DNA from: JBHJOF01 sp050330055
GTDB taxonomy: Bacteria > Pseudomonadota > Alphaproteobacteria > Kiloniellales > JAKSDN01
Assembly: GCA_050330055.1 (NCBI GenBank)
Contig: JBHJOF010000127.1
Coordinates: 1-12,962 of the forward strand
Direction: 5' to 3'
Length of the DNA stretch: 12,962 nt
Shown: positions 1 to 6,924 of the stretch, piece by piece
Numbering within the stretch: the first letter of the stretch is position 1
Layout of the letters: the number at the start of each line of letters is the position of its first letter
Made by a program: the position numbers and the translations under genes
The notes under the pieces: generated by a model
Databases searched by the model: none
What the model was told of the DNA's origin: nothing
Seen by the model: the letters and a program-made list of their open reading frames with translations, nothing else

Positions 1-716
1 TCGTGGCTGATGAAGAGGTAGGTCAGTCCGAACTCGCGCTGCAGGTCCTTCATCAGGTTGAGGATCTGCGCCTGCACCGAGACGTCGAGCGCCGAGGTCG
101 GCTCGTCGCAGACCAGGAAGGCCGGCCGACTGGCCAGCGCCCGGGCGATCGAGATGCGCTGGCGCTGACCGCCGGAGAACTCGTGCGGGTACTTCTCCGT
201 GTCGGCCGGCGACAGGCCGACGTGACTCAAGAGCTCGCCCACCCGCGCCATGATCGCGTCGCGCCCGGCGAGCAGGCGATGGGCGCGGATCGGCTCGGCG
301 ATGATATCGCCGACGCGCCAGCGCGGATTGAGACTGGCGTAGGGATCCTGGAAGATCATCTGGAGACGCTTGCGCGCCCGCTCCATGCCCTTCCGGCCGG
401 CAGCACCGGTGATCTCGACGCCGTCGAAGGCAATGCTGCCGCGGGTCGGCTTGTAGAGGCCGACTACGAGGCGCGCGACCGTCGACTTGCCGCAACCCGA
501 CTCGCCGACCAGCGAGAAGGTCTTGCCGCGCGGGATCTCCAGACTGACGCCGTCGACCGCCTTGAGGATCAGGCGATCCTGGCGCTGCAGCACACGGTTC
601 AGCCAGGGCGGCGAGACATCGAAGTACTTGGCAAGGCCGCTCACGCTCAGCAGCGGCTGCTCGCCGGACGCGACCGGGACGGCGGCCTCGCCGGCCAGGG
701 AGATGCGCTCAGCCAT
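1..716 (-). CDS. Peptide-type ABC transporter ATP-binding protein (OppF/DppF-like), partial, C-terminus off the left edge
   Basis: Second ATPase of the peptide/opine ABC importer; with the OppD-like ATPase it should form the cytoplasmic nucleotide-binding dimer that powers uptake. Translating the minus strand from the ATG at 716 gives 238 open codons to the window edge. Visible motifs are Walker A GESGCGKS (residues 71-78), Q-loop in IFQDPYASLNP (Q123), signature SGGQRQR (181-187), Walker B LVCDEP (201-206), D-loop SALD (208-211) and the switch His in LFISH (H238, last complete codon). The OppF-style insert WLNRVLQRQDRL before the core supports OppF over OppD. About 90-100 residues, including the usual C-terminal extension, lie outside the window. 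The ATG overlaps the preceding gene's stop by 8 bp and has only a weak ribosome site, so translation is probably coupled. The substrate cannot be read from an ATPase. Confidence 0.93.
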   Translation of the reverse strand, partial: MAERISLAGEAAVPVASGEQPLLSVSGLAKYFDVSPPWLNRVLQRQDRLILKAVDGVSLEIPRGKTFSLVGESGCGKSTVARLVVGLYKPTRGSIAFDGVEITGAAGRKGMERARKRLQMIFQDPYASLNPRWRVGDIIAEPIRAHRLLAGRDAIMARVGELLSHVGLSPADTEKYPHEFSGGQRQRISIARALASRPAFLVCDEPTSALDVSVQAQILNLMKDLQREFGLTYLFISH

Positions 717-1776
717 GCCGCTTAGTCGCCGACTTTGCCGGGCCCGCGTGCCCCTCGTAGAGCCAACAGGCGGACTGGCTGGCGCCCGCCGGCAGCAGCT
801 CCGGCCGCTCTGCTCGGCAGCGCTCGAAGACCTCCGGGCAGCGCGGATGGAAGGCGCAGCCCGAGGGGATCGCAGTTAGGCGCGGCATGGAGCCGTCGAT
901 CTGGGTCAGGCGCTCGATGTCGTGGCCGACCTTGGGGATCGAGCCCATGAGGCCGCGGGTGTAGGGATGGCGGGCATTGCGCACCACATCGGCGACCGGG
1001 CCGACCTCGACGATCCGTCCGGCGTACATGACGGCAACGCGGTCCGCGGTCTCGGCGATCACCCCCATGTCGTGGGTGATCAGCATGACGGCGGCGCCAT
1101 GGTCGTGGCAGAGCCGCTTCAGCAGCGCGATGATCTGCGCCTGGATCGAGACATCGAGCGCCGTGGTCGGCTCGTCGGCGATCACCAGCCGCGGGTTGAC
1201 GCAGAGCGCCAGCGCGATCACCACGCGCTGGCGCATGCCGCCGGAGAACTCATGCGGGTACTGGTCGATGCGCCGCTGCGGCGCCGGTATGCCGACCTCG
1301 CTCAGCAGCTCGATGGCCCGCGCCCGGGCGGCGCGGGGGCCCATGTCGCTGTGGGTGCGAATGGTCTCGATCAGCTGGCGCCCGACCGTGTAGAGCGGGT
1401 TGAGACTGGTCAGCGGGTCCTGGAACACCATGCCGATCTCGGCGCCGCGTATCCGGCGCAGCTTCTCGTAGGGCAGATCGTCGATCCGCTCGCCGCCCAG
1501 CAGGATGCGGCCGCCGGCGATGTGGCAGGGCGGCTCCAGCAGGCCGATCACGGCGGCGCCGGACAGCGACTTGCCGGCGCCGGATTCGCCGACCACGCCC
1601 AGCACCTCGCCCTCGTCGATGGCGAAGGAGATGCCATCGACGGCAACCAGGGTGCCGCGCCGGCCGGGTATCTCGATGCGCAGGTCCTCGACCAGCAGCA
1701 GCGGCCGGTTCGACCGCGCCTTCGGGCTTGGTCCCGCGGCCGTGGCGCCGTCAGCGAAGCTTGGGGTTGAGGGCAT
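709..1776 (-). CDS. Peptide-type ABC transporter ATP-binding protein (OppD/DppD-like)
   Basis: First ATPase of the importer, 355 aa, a normal length for OppD/DppD. Motifs: Walker A GESGAGKS (63-70), Q-loop MVFQDPLTSLNP (Q119), signature FSGGMRQR (177-184), Walker B LVIADEP (197-203), D-loop ALD (206-208), H-loop ITHD (H235). The C-terminal oligopeptide-transporter domain has GCAFHPRCP and further cysteines (C307, C313, C320, C337). In the Mycobacterium OppD structure the equivalent cysteines hold an iron-sulfur cluster; the same here is an inference. The first 25 residues are a loose Ala/Pro/Ser-rich leader before the core begins at PLLLVEDL. The ATG overlaps the end of the permease gene by 26 bp without a good Shine-Dalgarno sequence, suggesting coupled translation. 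No earlier in-frame start is better supported. Confidence 0.95.
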   Translation of the reverse strand: MPSTPSFADGATAAGPSPKARSNRPLLLVEDLRIEIPGRRGTLVAVDGISFAIDEGEVLGVVGESGAGKSLSGAAVIGLLEPPCHIAGGRILLGGERIDDLPYEKLRRIRGAEIGMVFQDPLTSLNPLYTVGRQLIETIRTHSDMGPRAARARAIELLSEVGIPAPQRRIDQYPHEFSGGMRQRVVIALALCVNPRLVIADEPTTALDVSIQAQIIALLKRLCHDHGAAVMLITHDMGVIAETADRVAVMYAGRIVEVGPVADVVRNARHPYTRGLMGSIPKVGHDIERLTQIDGSMPRLTAIPSGCAFHPRCPEVFERCRAERPELLPAGASQSACWLYEGHAGPAKSATKRHG

Positions 1777-2725
1777 CGCGCAGCCAGTCGCCGAGCAGGT
1801 TGACGGCCAGCACCAGGATCGCCAGTGCCGCGCCGGGGAAGATGGTGATCCACCAGGCGCCGGAGAAGAGGAAGTCGTTGCCGACCCGGATCAGGGTGCC
1901 GAGCGAGGGCGAGGTGGGCGGCACGCCGACGCCGAGGAACGACAGGGTCGCCTCGGTGATGATGGCGATCGCCAGATGAATGGTGGCGATCACCAGGACC
2001 GGGCCCATGACGTTGGGCAGAACGTGGCGCAGCATGATGAGGCCCGGCGGGATGCCGATCACCCGCGCTGCCTGGACGTACTCCTTGTTGCGCTCGACCA
2101 GGGTGGAGCCGCGCACGGTGCGGGCATACTGCACCCAGCCGGAGATGCCGATGGCGAAGACCAGGACGTAGAACCAGATCTCGCCGTGCAGCGCGCGCGG
2201 CAGCACGCCGCGCGCCACGCCGTCGATCAGGAGCGCGATCAGGATGGCCGGGAAGGAGAGCTGCACGTCGGCGACGCGCATGATCAGCGAATCGAGGCTG
2301 CCGCCCAGATAGCCGCTCAGCAAGCCGAGGCCGACCCCCAGGGCCATGGCGAAGATCACCGAGGCAAAGCCGACGCCGAGCGAGATGCGCGCGCCGTAGA
2401 TGATGGTCGAGAGCACGTCGCGGCCCTGATCGTCGGTGCCGAGCAGGAAGCGGGCATCACCGCCGTCCTCCCAGACCGGCGGGGCGAAGCTGTCGAGCAG
2501 ATTGACGCTCGCCAAGTCGAAGGGGTTGTGCGGCGCCACCCAGGGGGCAAGGAGCGCCGCCCCCATGAAGGCCACGGTGATGATCGCGGCCAGGATGGTG
2601 ACGGGCGAGCGCTTGAAACTGTACCAGACGTCGCTGTCGAAAAAGCGCTCGATCGCCTGGCGCAGATGGGCGCCCAGATGGAACGGAGCTCCGGGCTGCG
2701 CCGTGGAGGCGTCCTTGACCGCCAT
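1751..2725 (-). CDS. Peptide-type ABC transporter permease (OppC/DppC-like)
   Basis: Inner-membrane permease of the importer, 324 aa. The N-terminal cytoplasmic segment followed by a first helix (about 42-63) and a periplasmic stretch is the OppC_N layout. The LGTDDQGRDVLS motif (95-106) is a hallmark of OppC/DppC/NikC permeases. Further hydrophobic segments lie near 114-138, 155-170, 185-202, 240-262 and 293-314, giving the expected six helices. The EAA loop that docks on the ATPases starts at EYVQAARVIG (215-224) and runs to LRHVLPN. It lies 6 bp after the stop of the partner permease and its end overlaps the OppD-like gene, so the three are surely one transcription unit. The upstream ribosome site is weak. 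Confidence 0.95.
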   Translation of the reverse strand: MAVKDASTAQPGAPFHLGAHLRQAIERFFDSDVWYSFKRSPVTILAAIITVAFMGAALLAPWVAPHNPFDLASVNLLDSFAPPVWEDGGDARFLLGTDDQGRDVLSTIIYGARISLGVGFASVIFAMALGVGLGLLSGYLGGSLDSLIMRVADVQLSFPAILIALLIDGVARGVLPRALHGEIWFYVLVFAIGISGWVQYARTVRGSTLVERNKEYVQAARVIGIPPGLIMLRHVLPNVMGPVLVIATIHLAIAIITEATLSFLGVGVPPTSPSLGTLIRVGNDFLFSGAWWITIFPGAALAILVLAVNLLGDWLRDALNPKLR

Positions 2726-2731
2726 CGCCGT

Positions 2732-3724
2732 CTAGCCGGGCTGGCCGGCCGCCACCGCGCGATCGGCGCGCAGCCGCGGGTCGACCGCGTAGTACAACAG
2801 GTCGACGATCAGGTTGATCACCACGAAGAAGAAGGCGATCAGGATCAGGTAGCAGGCCATGACCGGGATATCGACCTCGTTGATCGCCTGGATGAACAGC
2901 AGGCCCATGCCCGGCCACTGAAAGACGCTCTCGGTGATGATGGCGAAAGCGATGATCGAGCCGAGCTGCAGCCCCGTGATGGTGATGACCGGGACCAGCG
3001 TGTTCTTCAGCGCGTGGCCGAAGTTGACGGCGCGGTTGGTCAGGCCGCGGGCGCGCGCGAACTTGATGTAGTCGGTGCGCAGCACCTCGAGCATCTCCGA
3101 GCGCACCAGGCGCATGATCAGGGTCATCTGGAACAGGGCCAGGGTGATGGCCGGCATGATCAGCGCCTTGAGGCCCGACGCGGTGAGGAAGCCGGTCGAC
3201 CACCAGCCGAGCTGCACCACCTCGCCGCGCCCGAAGGTCGGCAGCCACTGCAGCATCACGCCGAACAGCAGGATCAACAGAATGCCGATCAGGAAGGTCG
3301 GCAGCGAGACGCCGATCAGCGACACGGTGAGGAACAGCTTGGAGAGCAGGCCCTCGCGGCGCAGGCCGGTGTAGACGCCCATCGGCACGCCGATCGCCAG
3401 GGCCATGAGGGCAGCCACCAGGGACAGCTCCAGCGTCGCCGGCAGGCGCTCGCTGATCAGCTGGGAAACCGGCCGGCGGTGGCGGTAGGAGATGCCGAAG
3501 TCGCCTTGCGCGGCGCCGACGAGGAAGCGGCCATACTGCACCGGAAAGGGATCGTTCAGGCCGAGCCGCTCGCGCAGCTCAATCCGCTGCTCCAGCGTCG
3601 TGTCCTGGCCGACCATGGAGTTGATCGGGTCGCCCACGTAGCGGAACAGAGAGAAGGCGATCAATCCCACCGCCAGCATGACGACGACGGACTGCAGCAA
3701 ACGGCGAATGATGAAAGCGATCAT
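2732..3724 (-). CDS. Peptide-type ABC transporter permease (OppB/DppB-like)
   Basis: First permease of the importer, 330 aa, usual length for OppB/DppB. It starts with the typical MIAFIIRRLLQSVVV first helix (about 1-29), followed by a periplasmic segment containing LGLNDPFPVQYGRFL (54-68) and GDFGISY (74-80), both family hallmarks. Other hydrophobic stretches are near 98-120, 132-156, 183-205, 247-268 and 290-312. The EAA loop is at DYIKFARARGLTNR...ALKN (218-241). It should pair with the OppC-like permease to form the channel. It is preceded by a 188-bp gap holding a stem-loop after the binding-protein gene; an AGG close to the ATG is the only ribosome-site match. Substrate is not determinable from this protein. 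Confidence 0.95.
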   Translation of the reverse strand: MIAFIIRRLLQSVVVMLAVGLIAFSLFRYVGDPINSMVGQDTTLEQRIELRERLGLNDPFPVQYGRFLVGAAQGDFGISYRHRRPVSQLISERLPATLELSLVAALMALAIGVPMGVYTGLRREGLLSKLFLTVSLIGVSLPTFLIGILLILLFGVMLQWLPTFGRGEVVQLGWWSTGFLTASGLKALIMPAITLALFQMTLIMRLVRSEMLEVLRTDYIKFARARGLTNRAVNFGHALKNTLVPVITITGLQLGSIIAFAIITESVFQWPGMGLLFIQAINEVDIPVMACYLILIAFFFVVINLIVDLLYYAVDPRLRADRAVAAGQPG

Positions 3725-3854
3725 AGCCTGCGTTGCCGTGACGGAGCGGCCGCCCTGCCGGGCCGCCGAGCACAGGGTCGTGCGCCCGGATCGCCCCGCG
3801 GCAGCGCCCTCGTCTTACCCACGAGCGCGCAGGCCCGCAAGTCGCAAGGGAGGG

Positions 3855-3899
3855 GCGAGGGCCCGGCCGGCGGCCCAGGGGCGCCCGGGGAACCCTCGC
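3855..3899 (-). repeat. GC-rich imperfect stem-loop between binding-protein and permease genes
   Basis: The 7-bp arms GCGAGGG (3855-3861) and CCCTCGC (3893-3899) are perfect complements, and the stem continues with CCCGG (3862-3866) pairing to CCGGG (3885-3889) across a 3-nt bulge (3890-3892). It lies 14 nt past the stop of the binding-protein gene. There is no T-run after it in either direction, so it does not look like a full intrinsic terminator. In this position such hairpins often protect the binding-protein mRNA or cut read-through into permease genes; that role is inferred. Confidence 0.5.
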
Positions 3900-3912
3900 A
3901 CGTCGTCTAGGT

Positions 3913-5496
3913 CTACTTCACCACGGCATAGCGCAGATCGAAGACGTCGTCGGCCCGCTGCGCCACCGAGACCCGGTCGCTCACGCCCCACGACAGCGGC
4001 TGCTGATGCATCGGGATGTGGCCCATCTCGTCGAGATGGATCTTGAAGGCCTCGTCGATCATGGCCTGGCGCTTGGCCTGGTCGGTCTCGCTCGCGATCA
4101 TGGTCTCGAGCTCCGAGACCCGCTGATTGCAGTAGCCGCCCAGGTTGAACAGCCCCCTGTTCTCGCCCCGGCAGGTCATGAGGTTCAGGATGGCGTTGTG
4201 CGCGTCGAAGGTGCCGGGAGTCCAACCGAGCAGATAGAAGCTGGTGTCGTAGCCGTTCTGCGCCAGCACCTTGGCGAAGTACTTCGCCTTGGTCTGCGCC
4301 AGCAGGTCGACCTTGATGCCGATCTTGGCCAGCATGGACGCGACCGCCTGGCAGATCCGCTCGTCGTTGACGTAGCGATCCGTCGGGCAGTCCATGGTGA
4401 CCGTGAAGCCCTCGCCGTAGCCGGCCTCGGTCAGCAGCGCCGTCGCCTTGTCCAGGTCGAGCGGCGCGCGCACGTCGAGCGTCTCGCTCCAGCCGTTGAT
4501 CTGGGGCGCCACCATGAGCGCCGCCGGGCGCGAGGCGCCGCGCATCACCTTTTCCCTGATCGCCTCGATGTCGATGGCGTGGAAGACGGCCTGGCGCACG
4601 CGCGCGTCCTTGAAGGGATTCTTGCCCTTGACGCTGGAGTAAAGCAGCTCGTCTCGGTCCTGGTCGAAGCCGAGGAATATGGTGCGCGCCTCGGCGCCGG
4701 TCAGCGGCTGCACGCCCGCGGCCTGCTCGAGACGGTCCCAGTCCTGCACCGGGACCGGCCAGGCCATATCCACGTCGCCGGCGATCAGCGCCGCCACGCG
4801 GGTGGCGTCCTGGCCGATCGGCGTGAAGATGCCTTCGGTGACGTTGCTCTCGATCTCGCCCCAGTAATTCTCGTTGCGCTTCAGCACCGTCTTCACGTCG
4901 GGCGCGCGCTCGACCGCCATGAAGGGCCCGGTCCCGTTGGCGTTCAGGTTGGCATAGTTGCCCTCGTCACCGCCCTTGACGTTGGTCGCCTGGGTCGTGT
5001 TGTGCGCCTCGGCCCATTCCTTGTCCATGATGTAGAGAAACACGAGCTCGCGCGGCAGGATCGGGTTGGGGCTCGGCGTCTCGACCTCGATGGTGTAGTC
5101 GTCGATCTTGGTGATGGCCTTCATCTTCGAGCCATAGCCCTTCATGTCCGAGCCCTCGGTCAGCGAGCGCTGCCACGACATGATGACGTCGTCGGCCGTG
5201 AAGTCGCCGCCGTCATGGAACTTGACCCCCTGGCGCAGCTTGAAGATCCACTTGGTCGGCTCGACGTTCTCCCACGATTCGGCCAGGCCGGGCACCAGGT
5301 TCAGGTCCTTGTCGTAGGTCGTGAGCGATTCGTAGATGTTGCCGAGAAAGCCGAGCGTGAAGGTCTCGTTCAGTCCGTAGGGGTCGAGTGACTGCACGTC
5401 GCCCTGGAACGCCCACTTGAAGGTCTTTGCTTCGACCGTCCCTCCTGCCCCGACTGCCAGAAAGGCGGCGGCCAGCAATGCCACTCTTGCACGCAT
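3913..5496 (-). CDS. Periplasmic peptide-type ABC transporter substrate-binding protein (SBP_bac_5)
   Basis: Solute-binding protein that captures the substrate in the periplasm and delivers it to the permease pair encoded downstream; 527 aa, normal for the DppA/OppA cluster. A Sec signal peptide is clear: MRAR, then a hydrophobic run to about residue 19, with likely cleavage after VEA (A23). There is no lipobox, so the mature protein should be soluble. The family signature is seen in LVPGLAESWE (67-76), KLRQGVKFHDGGDFTADDV (86-104) and the later ARVRQAVFHAID segment. The start is well supported by GGGAG 6 nt upstream. It is the first gene of the operon, so the promoter should lie in the 279 bp upstream. 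Peptides, opines, glutathione or other ligands are all possible. Confidence 0.95.
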   Translation of the reverse strand: MRARVALLAAAFLAVGAGGTVEAKTFKWAFQGDVQSLDPYGLNETFTLGFLGNIYESLTTYDKDLNLVPGLAESWENVEPTKWIFKLRQGVKFHDGGDFTADDVIMSWQRSLTEGSDMKGYGSKMKAITKIDDYTIEVETPSPNPILPRELVFLYIMDKEWAEAHNTTQATNVKGGDEGNYANLNANGTGPFMAVERAPDVKTVLKRNENYWGEIESNVTEGIFTPIGQDATRVAALIAGDVDMAWPVPVQDWDRLEQAAGVQPLTGAEARTIFLGFDQDRDELLYSSVKGKNPFKDARVRQAVFHAIDIEAIREKVMRGASRPAALMVAPQINGWSETLDVRAPLDLDKATALLTEAGYGEGFTVTMDCPTDRYVNDERICQAVASMLAKIGIKVDLLAQTKAKYFAKVLAQNGYDTSFYLLGWTPGTFDAHNAILNLMTCRGENRGLFNLGGYCNQRVSELETMIASETDQAKRQAMIDEAFKIHLDEMGHIPMHQQPLSWGVSDRVSVAQRADDVFDLRYAVVK

Positions 5497-5502
5497 TGTT
5501 TT

Positions 5503-5507
5503 CTCCC
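5503..5507 (-). promoter_or_regulatory. Shine-Dalgarno site of the binding-protein gene
   Basis: On the minus strand GGGAG is followed by AAAACA and then the ATG at 5496. It is the clearest ribosome site of this operon; the downstream genes have weak ones, which fits high expression of the binding protein and coupled translation of the rest. Confidence 0.7.
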
Positions 5508-5570
5508 GAGTTCGGTAGCCATTTGCCGATGAACCGCCCGGGCGCCCCCTCGCCGCACCCCGGCGTCACC

Positions 5571-5642
5571 GGAACGGAACAATTCCAGCACATTACAACT
5601 GCCCAGAAAACCGCGAAACGTCCAGTTCCGGGAGGGAGGAAC
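5571..5642. promoter_or_regulatory. GGAAC repeat cluster upstream of the transporter operon, possible operator/promoter zone
   Basis: GGAAC occurs as a tandem pair (5571-5575, 5576-5580) and as an inverted pair GTTCC (5625-5629) and GGAAC (5638-5642) with 8 nt between. Between them, on the minus strand, TGTAAT (5592-5597 on the plus strand) matches a -10 box at five of six positions, but no good -35 sits 16-18 nt upstream. The zone is 75-146 bp before the binding-protein start, where a promoter and regulator site would be expected. No known operator consensus is recognised. Confidence 0.25.
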
Positions 5643-5686
5643 GGCCTACGCTCTGTGCGGCCGCGCCGCCCGGCTGGCTCTAGGCT

Positions 5687-5706
5687 CGGCCTTAAAGACT
5701 AGGCCG
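5687..5706 (-). terminator. Hairpin downstream of the 116-aa gene, weak terminator candidate
   Basis: CGGCCT (5687-5692) and AGGCCG (5701-5706) form a perfect 6-bp stem with an 8-nt loop, about 70 nt past the stop at 5776. No T-run follows on either strand, so termination is uncertain. It may separate the 116-aa gene from the transporter operon, which lies in the same direction. Confidence 0.25.
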
Positions 5707-5775
5707 GAACCGGGAGCAGCGGAAGTGAGCGGCGTGAAGCTGCTGAGGTCGGTCGATCCGCAGACCAACCTGTCC

Positions 5776-6126
5776 TCAGATCGGGCAGTCTTCGTCGTCC
5801 GACTCGTCCGAAACGATCGGGCCCAGGCGGCAGAGATGGCCGCGCGCCTGCCGCCGCTCCAGCAGCTTTTCGCGCGCCGCCTCGGGCAGGTCGGTCAGCA
5901 TGATAACGCCCCGATCGACCAGCACGGCGATGAGATCCTCCAGGACGCGGATGAAGCTGAGATCGGAGGCGATCAGCACCTCCTGGAGCTGACGCGCCGC
6001 CTCGTCGCCCTCGAACAGGGCTGCCAGCTCGTCGTCGTTGGCGTGCAGGCGCCCGCGGTCGGTCGCCGCCGAGGGCGCCAGGACCGACACGATGCCGCCG
6101 TTCTTGTCGCGCACAACGATCGTCAC
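5776..6126 (-). CDS. Conserved hypothetical protein, 116 aa
   Basis: A small soluble protein of no known function. The block SDLSFIRVLEDLIAVL (54-69) followed by GVIMLTDLPEAAREKLLERR (73-92) is one I recall from a proteobacterial family of conserved hypotheticals, sometimes labelled 'tryptophan synthase subunit beta-like' without functional support. The N-terminus MTIVVRDKNGGIVSV reads like a short beta-hairpin, the middle is acidic and helical, and the C-terminus is acidic (SDESDDEDCPI). The start is GTG, not ATG, and is supported by GGAG 7 nt upstream (6134-6137 on the plus strand). It lies alone, 143 bp after the membrane-protein gene in the same direction and 279 bp before the transporter operon, so neighbours give no clear functional hint. 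A link to tryptophan synthesis should not be assumed. Confidence 0.85.
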   Translation of the reverse strand: MTIVVRDKNGGIVSVLAPSAATDRGRLHANDDELAALFEGDEAARQLQEVLIASDLSFIRVLEDLIAVLVDRGVIMLTDLPEAAREKLLERRQARGHLCRLGPIVSDESDDEDCPI

Positions 6127-6269
6127 GCGAGGACTCCGGACTCGCCGGGGACCGGGGCCGCAAGGCGGCCGCAGAAGGTCCCAATGGGGGAGAAAGCCTA
6201 GCCGGCCCGGCCTTGCGGAAGGGTTAAACGGAGAGGGTCAAAGGCGACCGCAGGACCGGGACGGCCGGC

Positions 6270-6695
6270 TCAGGCGGCGCGCTTGCGGCGCCTGCCGCGC
6301 CCTGCCGGCTGGCCCGACGGCGTGCCACTCGGACGCGGCGAAGAATCGTCGTTCGCCGCCAGGGGAACCACCGTGCCGCCGCCCGGCATCGACTGGCCGG
6401 CGGCGGGGGCGCTCCGCCTGCGCAGCAGCCGGCCGCCGATCACCAGGAGCGCCAGCACCGCCGCCGTCGACAGGGTCTCGGCCAGGCCGAAGGCCTGCTC
6501 GGACAGGCTGGCGAAGAACACTACGTCCAGGCCAACGCCTATGGTGACCAGGCCGATCACGGCGACGGTCAGCAGGTCGCCGCTAACGCCCTCTTGCAGC
6601 CAGCGGGGCGGCTGCGGCCGGCGAAAGACCCGCAGCCCAGCCAGAAACAGGAGTACGCCCGCCCCGGCCAAGCCAAGACCATAGACCAACAACAT
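6270..6695 (-). CDS. Small membrane protein of unknown function, 141 aa
   Basis: I do not recognise a family. Three hydrophobic segments are visible: 1-24 (MLLVYGLGLAGAG...), 40-64 (LLTVAVIGLVTIGVG...) and 71-91 (LAETLSTAAVLALLVIGG). Each of the outer two ends in arginines (RVFRR, RLLRRR). The last 50 residues are Pro/Gly/Ser-rich and finish in the strongly basic RGRRRKRAA, probably a disordered cytoplasmic tail. The frame stays open to a TTG/ATG further upstream (to 6812), but ATG 6695 is preferred because GGGAG sits 7 nt before it, the protein then begins directly with a helix, and the extension would run into the AT-rich noncoding island. A sigma70-like promoter lies about 60 bp upstream. 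Confidence 0.7.
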   Translation of the reverse strand: MLLVYGLGLAGAGVLLFLAGLRVFRRPQPPRWLQEGVSGDLLTVAVIGLVTIGVGLDVVFFASLSEQAFGLAETLSTAAVLALLVIGGRLLRRRSAPAAGQSMPGGGTVVPLAANDDSSPRPSGTPSGQPAGRGRRRKRAA

Positions 6696-6750
6696 TCGCC
6701 CTCTCCCAGGGTTCGCTTCGCGGGCCGTGCGGCGCACACCCGCAGGATTC

Positions 6751-6779
6751 ACTATGGACCGCGCCCAAGAAGTCTTCAA
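6751..6779 (-). promoter_or_regulatory. Sigma70-like promoter for the 141-aa membrane protein
   Basis: On the minus strand TTGAAG (6774-6779) and CATAGT (6751-6756) are separated by exactly 17 nt, each matching four of six consensus bases. Transcription would begin near 6744, about 50 nt before the ATG. The AT-rich island directly upstream could act like an UP element. It is a sequence match only. Confidence 0.4.
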
Positions 6780-6784
6780 GAAGG

Positions 6785-6905
6785 TCGAGTGAATATTCTT
6801 TGCAAAATCCAAGAAAACTATAATTGTGAAATCTCATTGCTAAGAGATTATTTTGGAAAAGCAAACAAAATGCTACTAAGTATTACAGATCTTTTCTGAC
6901 CAGTA
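6785..6905. other. AT-rich island (about 28% G+C)
   Basis: By count, 79 of the 110 bases from 6791 to 6900 are A or T, against roughly one third in the flanking genes. It contains a perfect TATAAT (6819-6824, plus strand) without a good -35 at normal spacing, and a 6-bp AT-rich hairpin AATCTC/GAGATT (6830-6835 and 6844-6849). It has no credible ORF. It may be a divergent regulatory region or a remnant of foreign DNA. Confidence 0.6.
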
Positions 6906-6924
6906 TTGACGAGCTTCGGATAAT
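6896..6924 (+). promoter_or_regulatory. Candidate promoter toward secF
   Basis: CTGACC (6896-6901, four of six to TTGACA) and GATAAT (6919-6924, five of six to TATAAT) are 17 nt apart at the edge of the AT-rich island. Transcription would start near 6931 and leave a leader of about 280 nt before secF. The -10 box overlaps the ATG of the small leader ORF at 6923, so this promoter and that ORF exclude each other as a simple pair. Confidence 0.3.

Noticed and set aside
3..725. A 240-codon plus-strand frame at the left edge
   Set aside because: It is the complement of the OppF-like ATPase, whose Walker A, signature, Walker B and H-loop motifs are all present on the minus strand.
1505..3910. An 801-codon open frame on the plus strand across the ATPase and permease genes
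   Set aside because: It is antisense to three clear ABC transporter genes, and its product is rich in Asp, Arg, Gln, His and Ala with no family motif. High G+C leaves long open frames opposite real genes.
4006..5391. A 461-codon plus-strand frame
   Set aside because: It is antisense to the binding-protein gene, which has a signal peptide, a ribosome site and family signatures.
5699..6184. A 161-codon minus-strand frame overlapping the 116-aa gene
   Set aside because: Its product is mostly Arg, Ala, Gly, Pro and Ser, while the overlapping frame gives a conserved-looking protein with a good ribosome site.
6201..6269. GCCGGCC/GGCCGGC arms flanking 55 nt between the 141-aa and 116-aa genes
   Set aside because: The arms are near-palindromic GC words that recur by chance in this composition, and the spacing is too long for a simple terminator.
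6696..6812. N-terminal extension of the 141-aa membrane protein to 6812
   Set aside because: The extension would enter the AT-rich island, lacks a ribosome site, and would cover the candidate promoter; ATG 6695 has GGGAG at 7 nt.
6830..6849. AATCTC/GAGATT hairpin as a terminator
   Set aside because: The 6-bp stem is AT-rich and weak, and no steady T-run follows on either strand.
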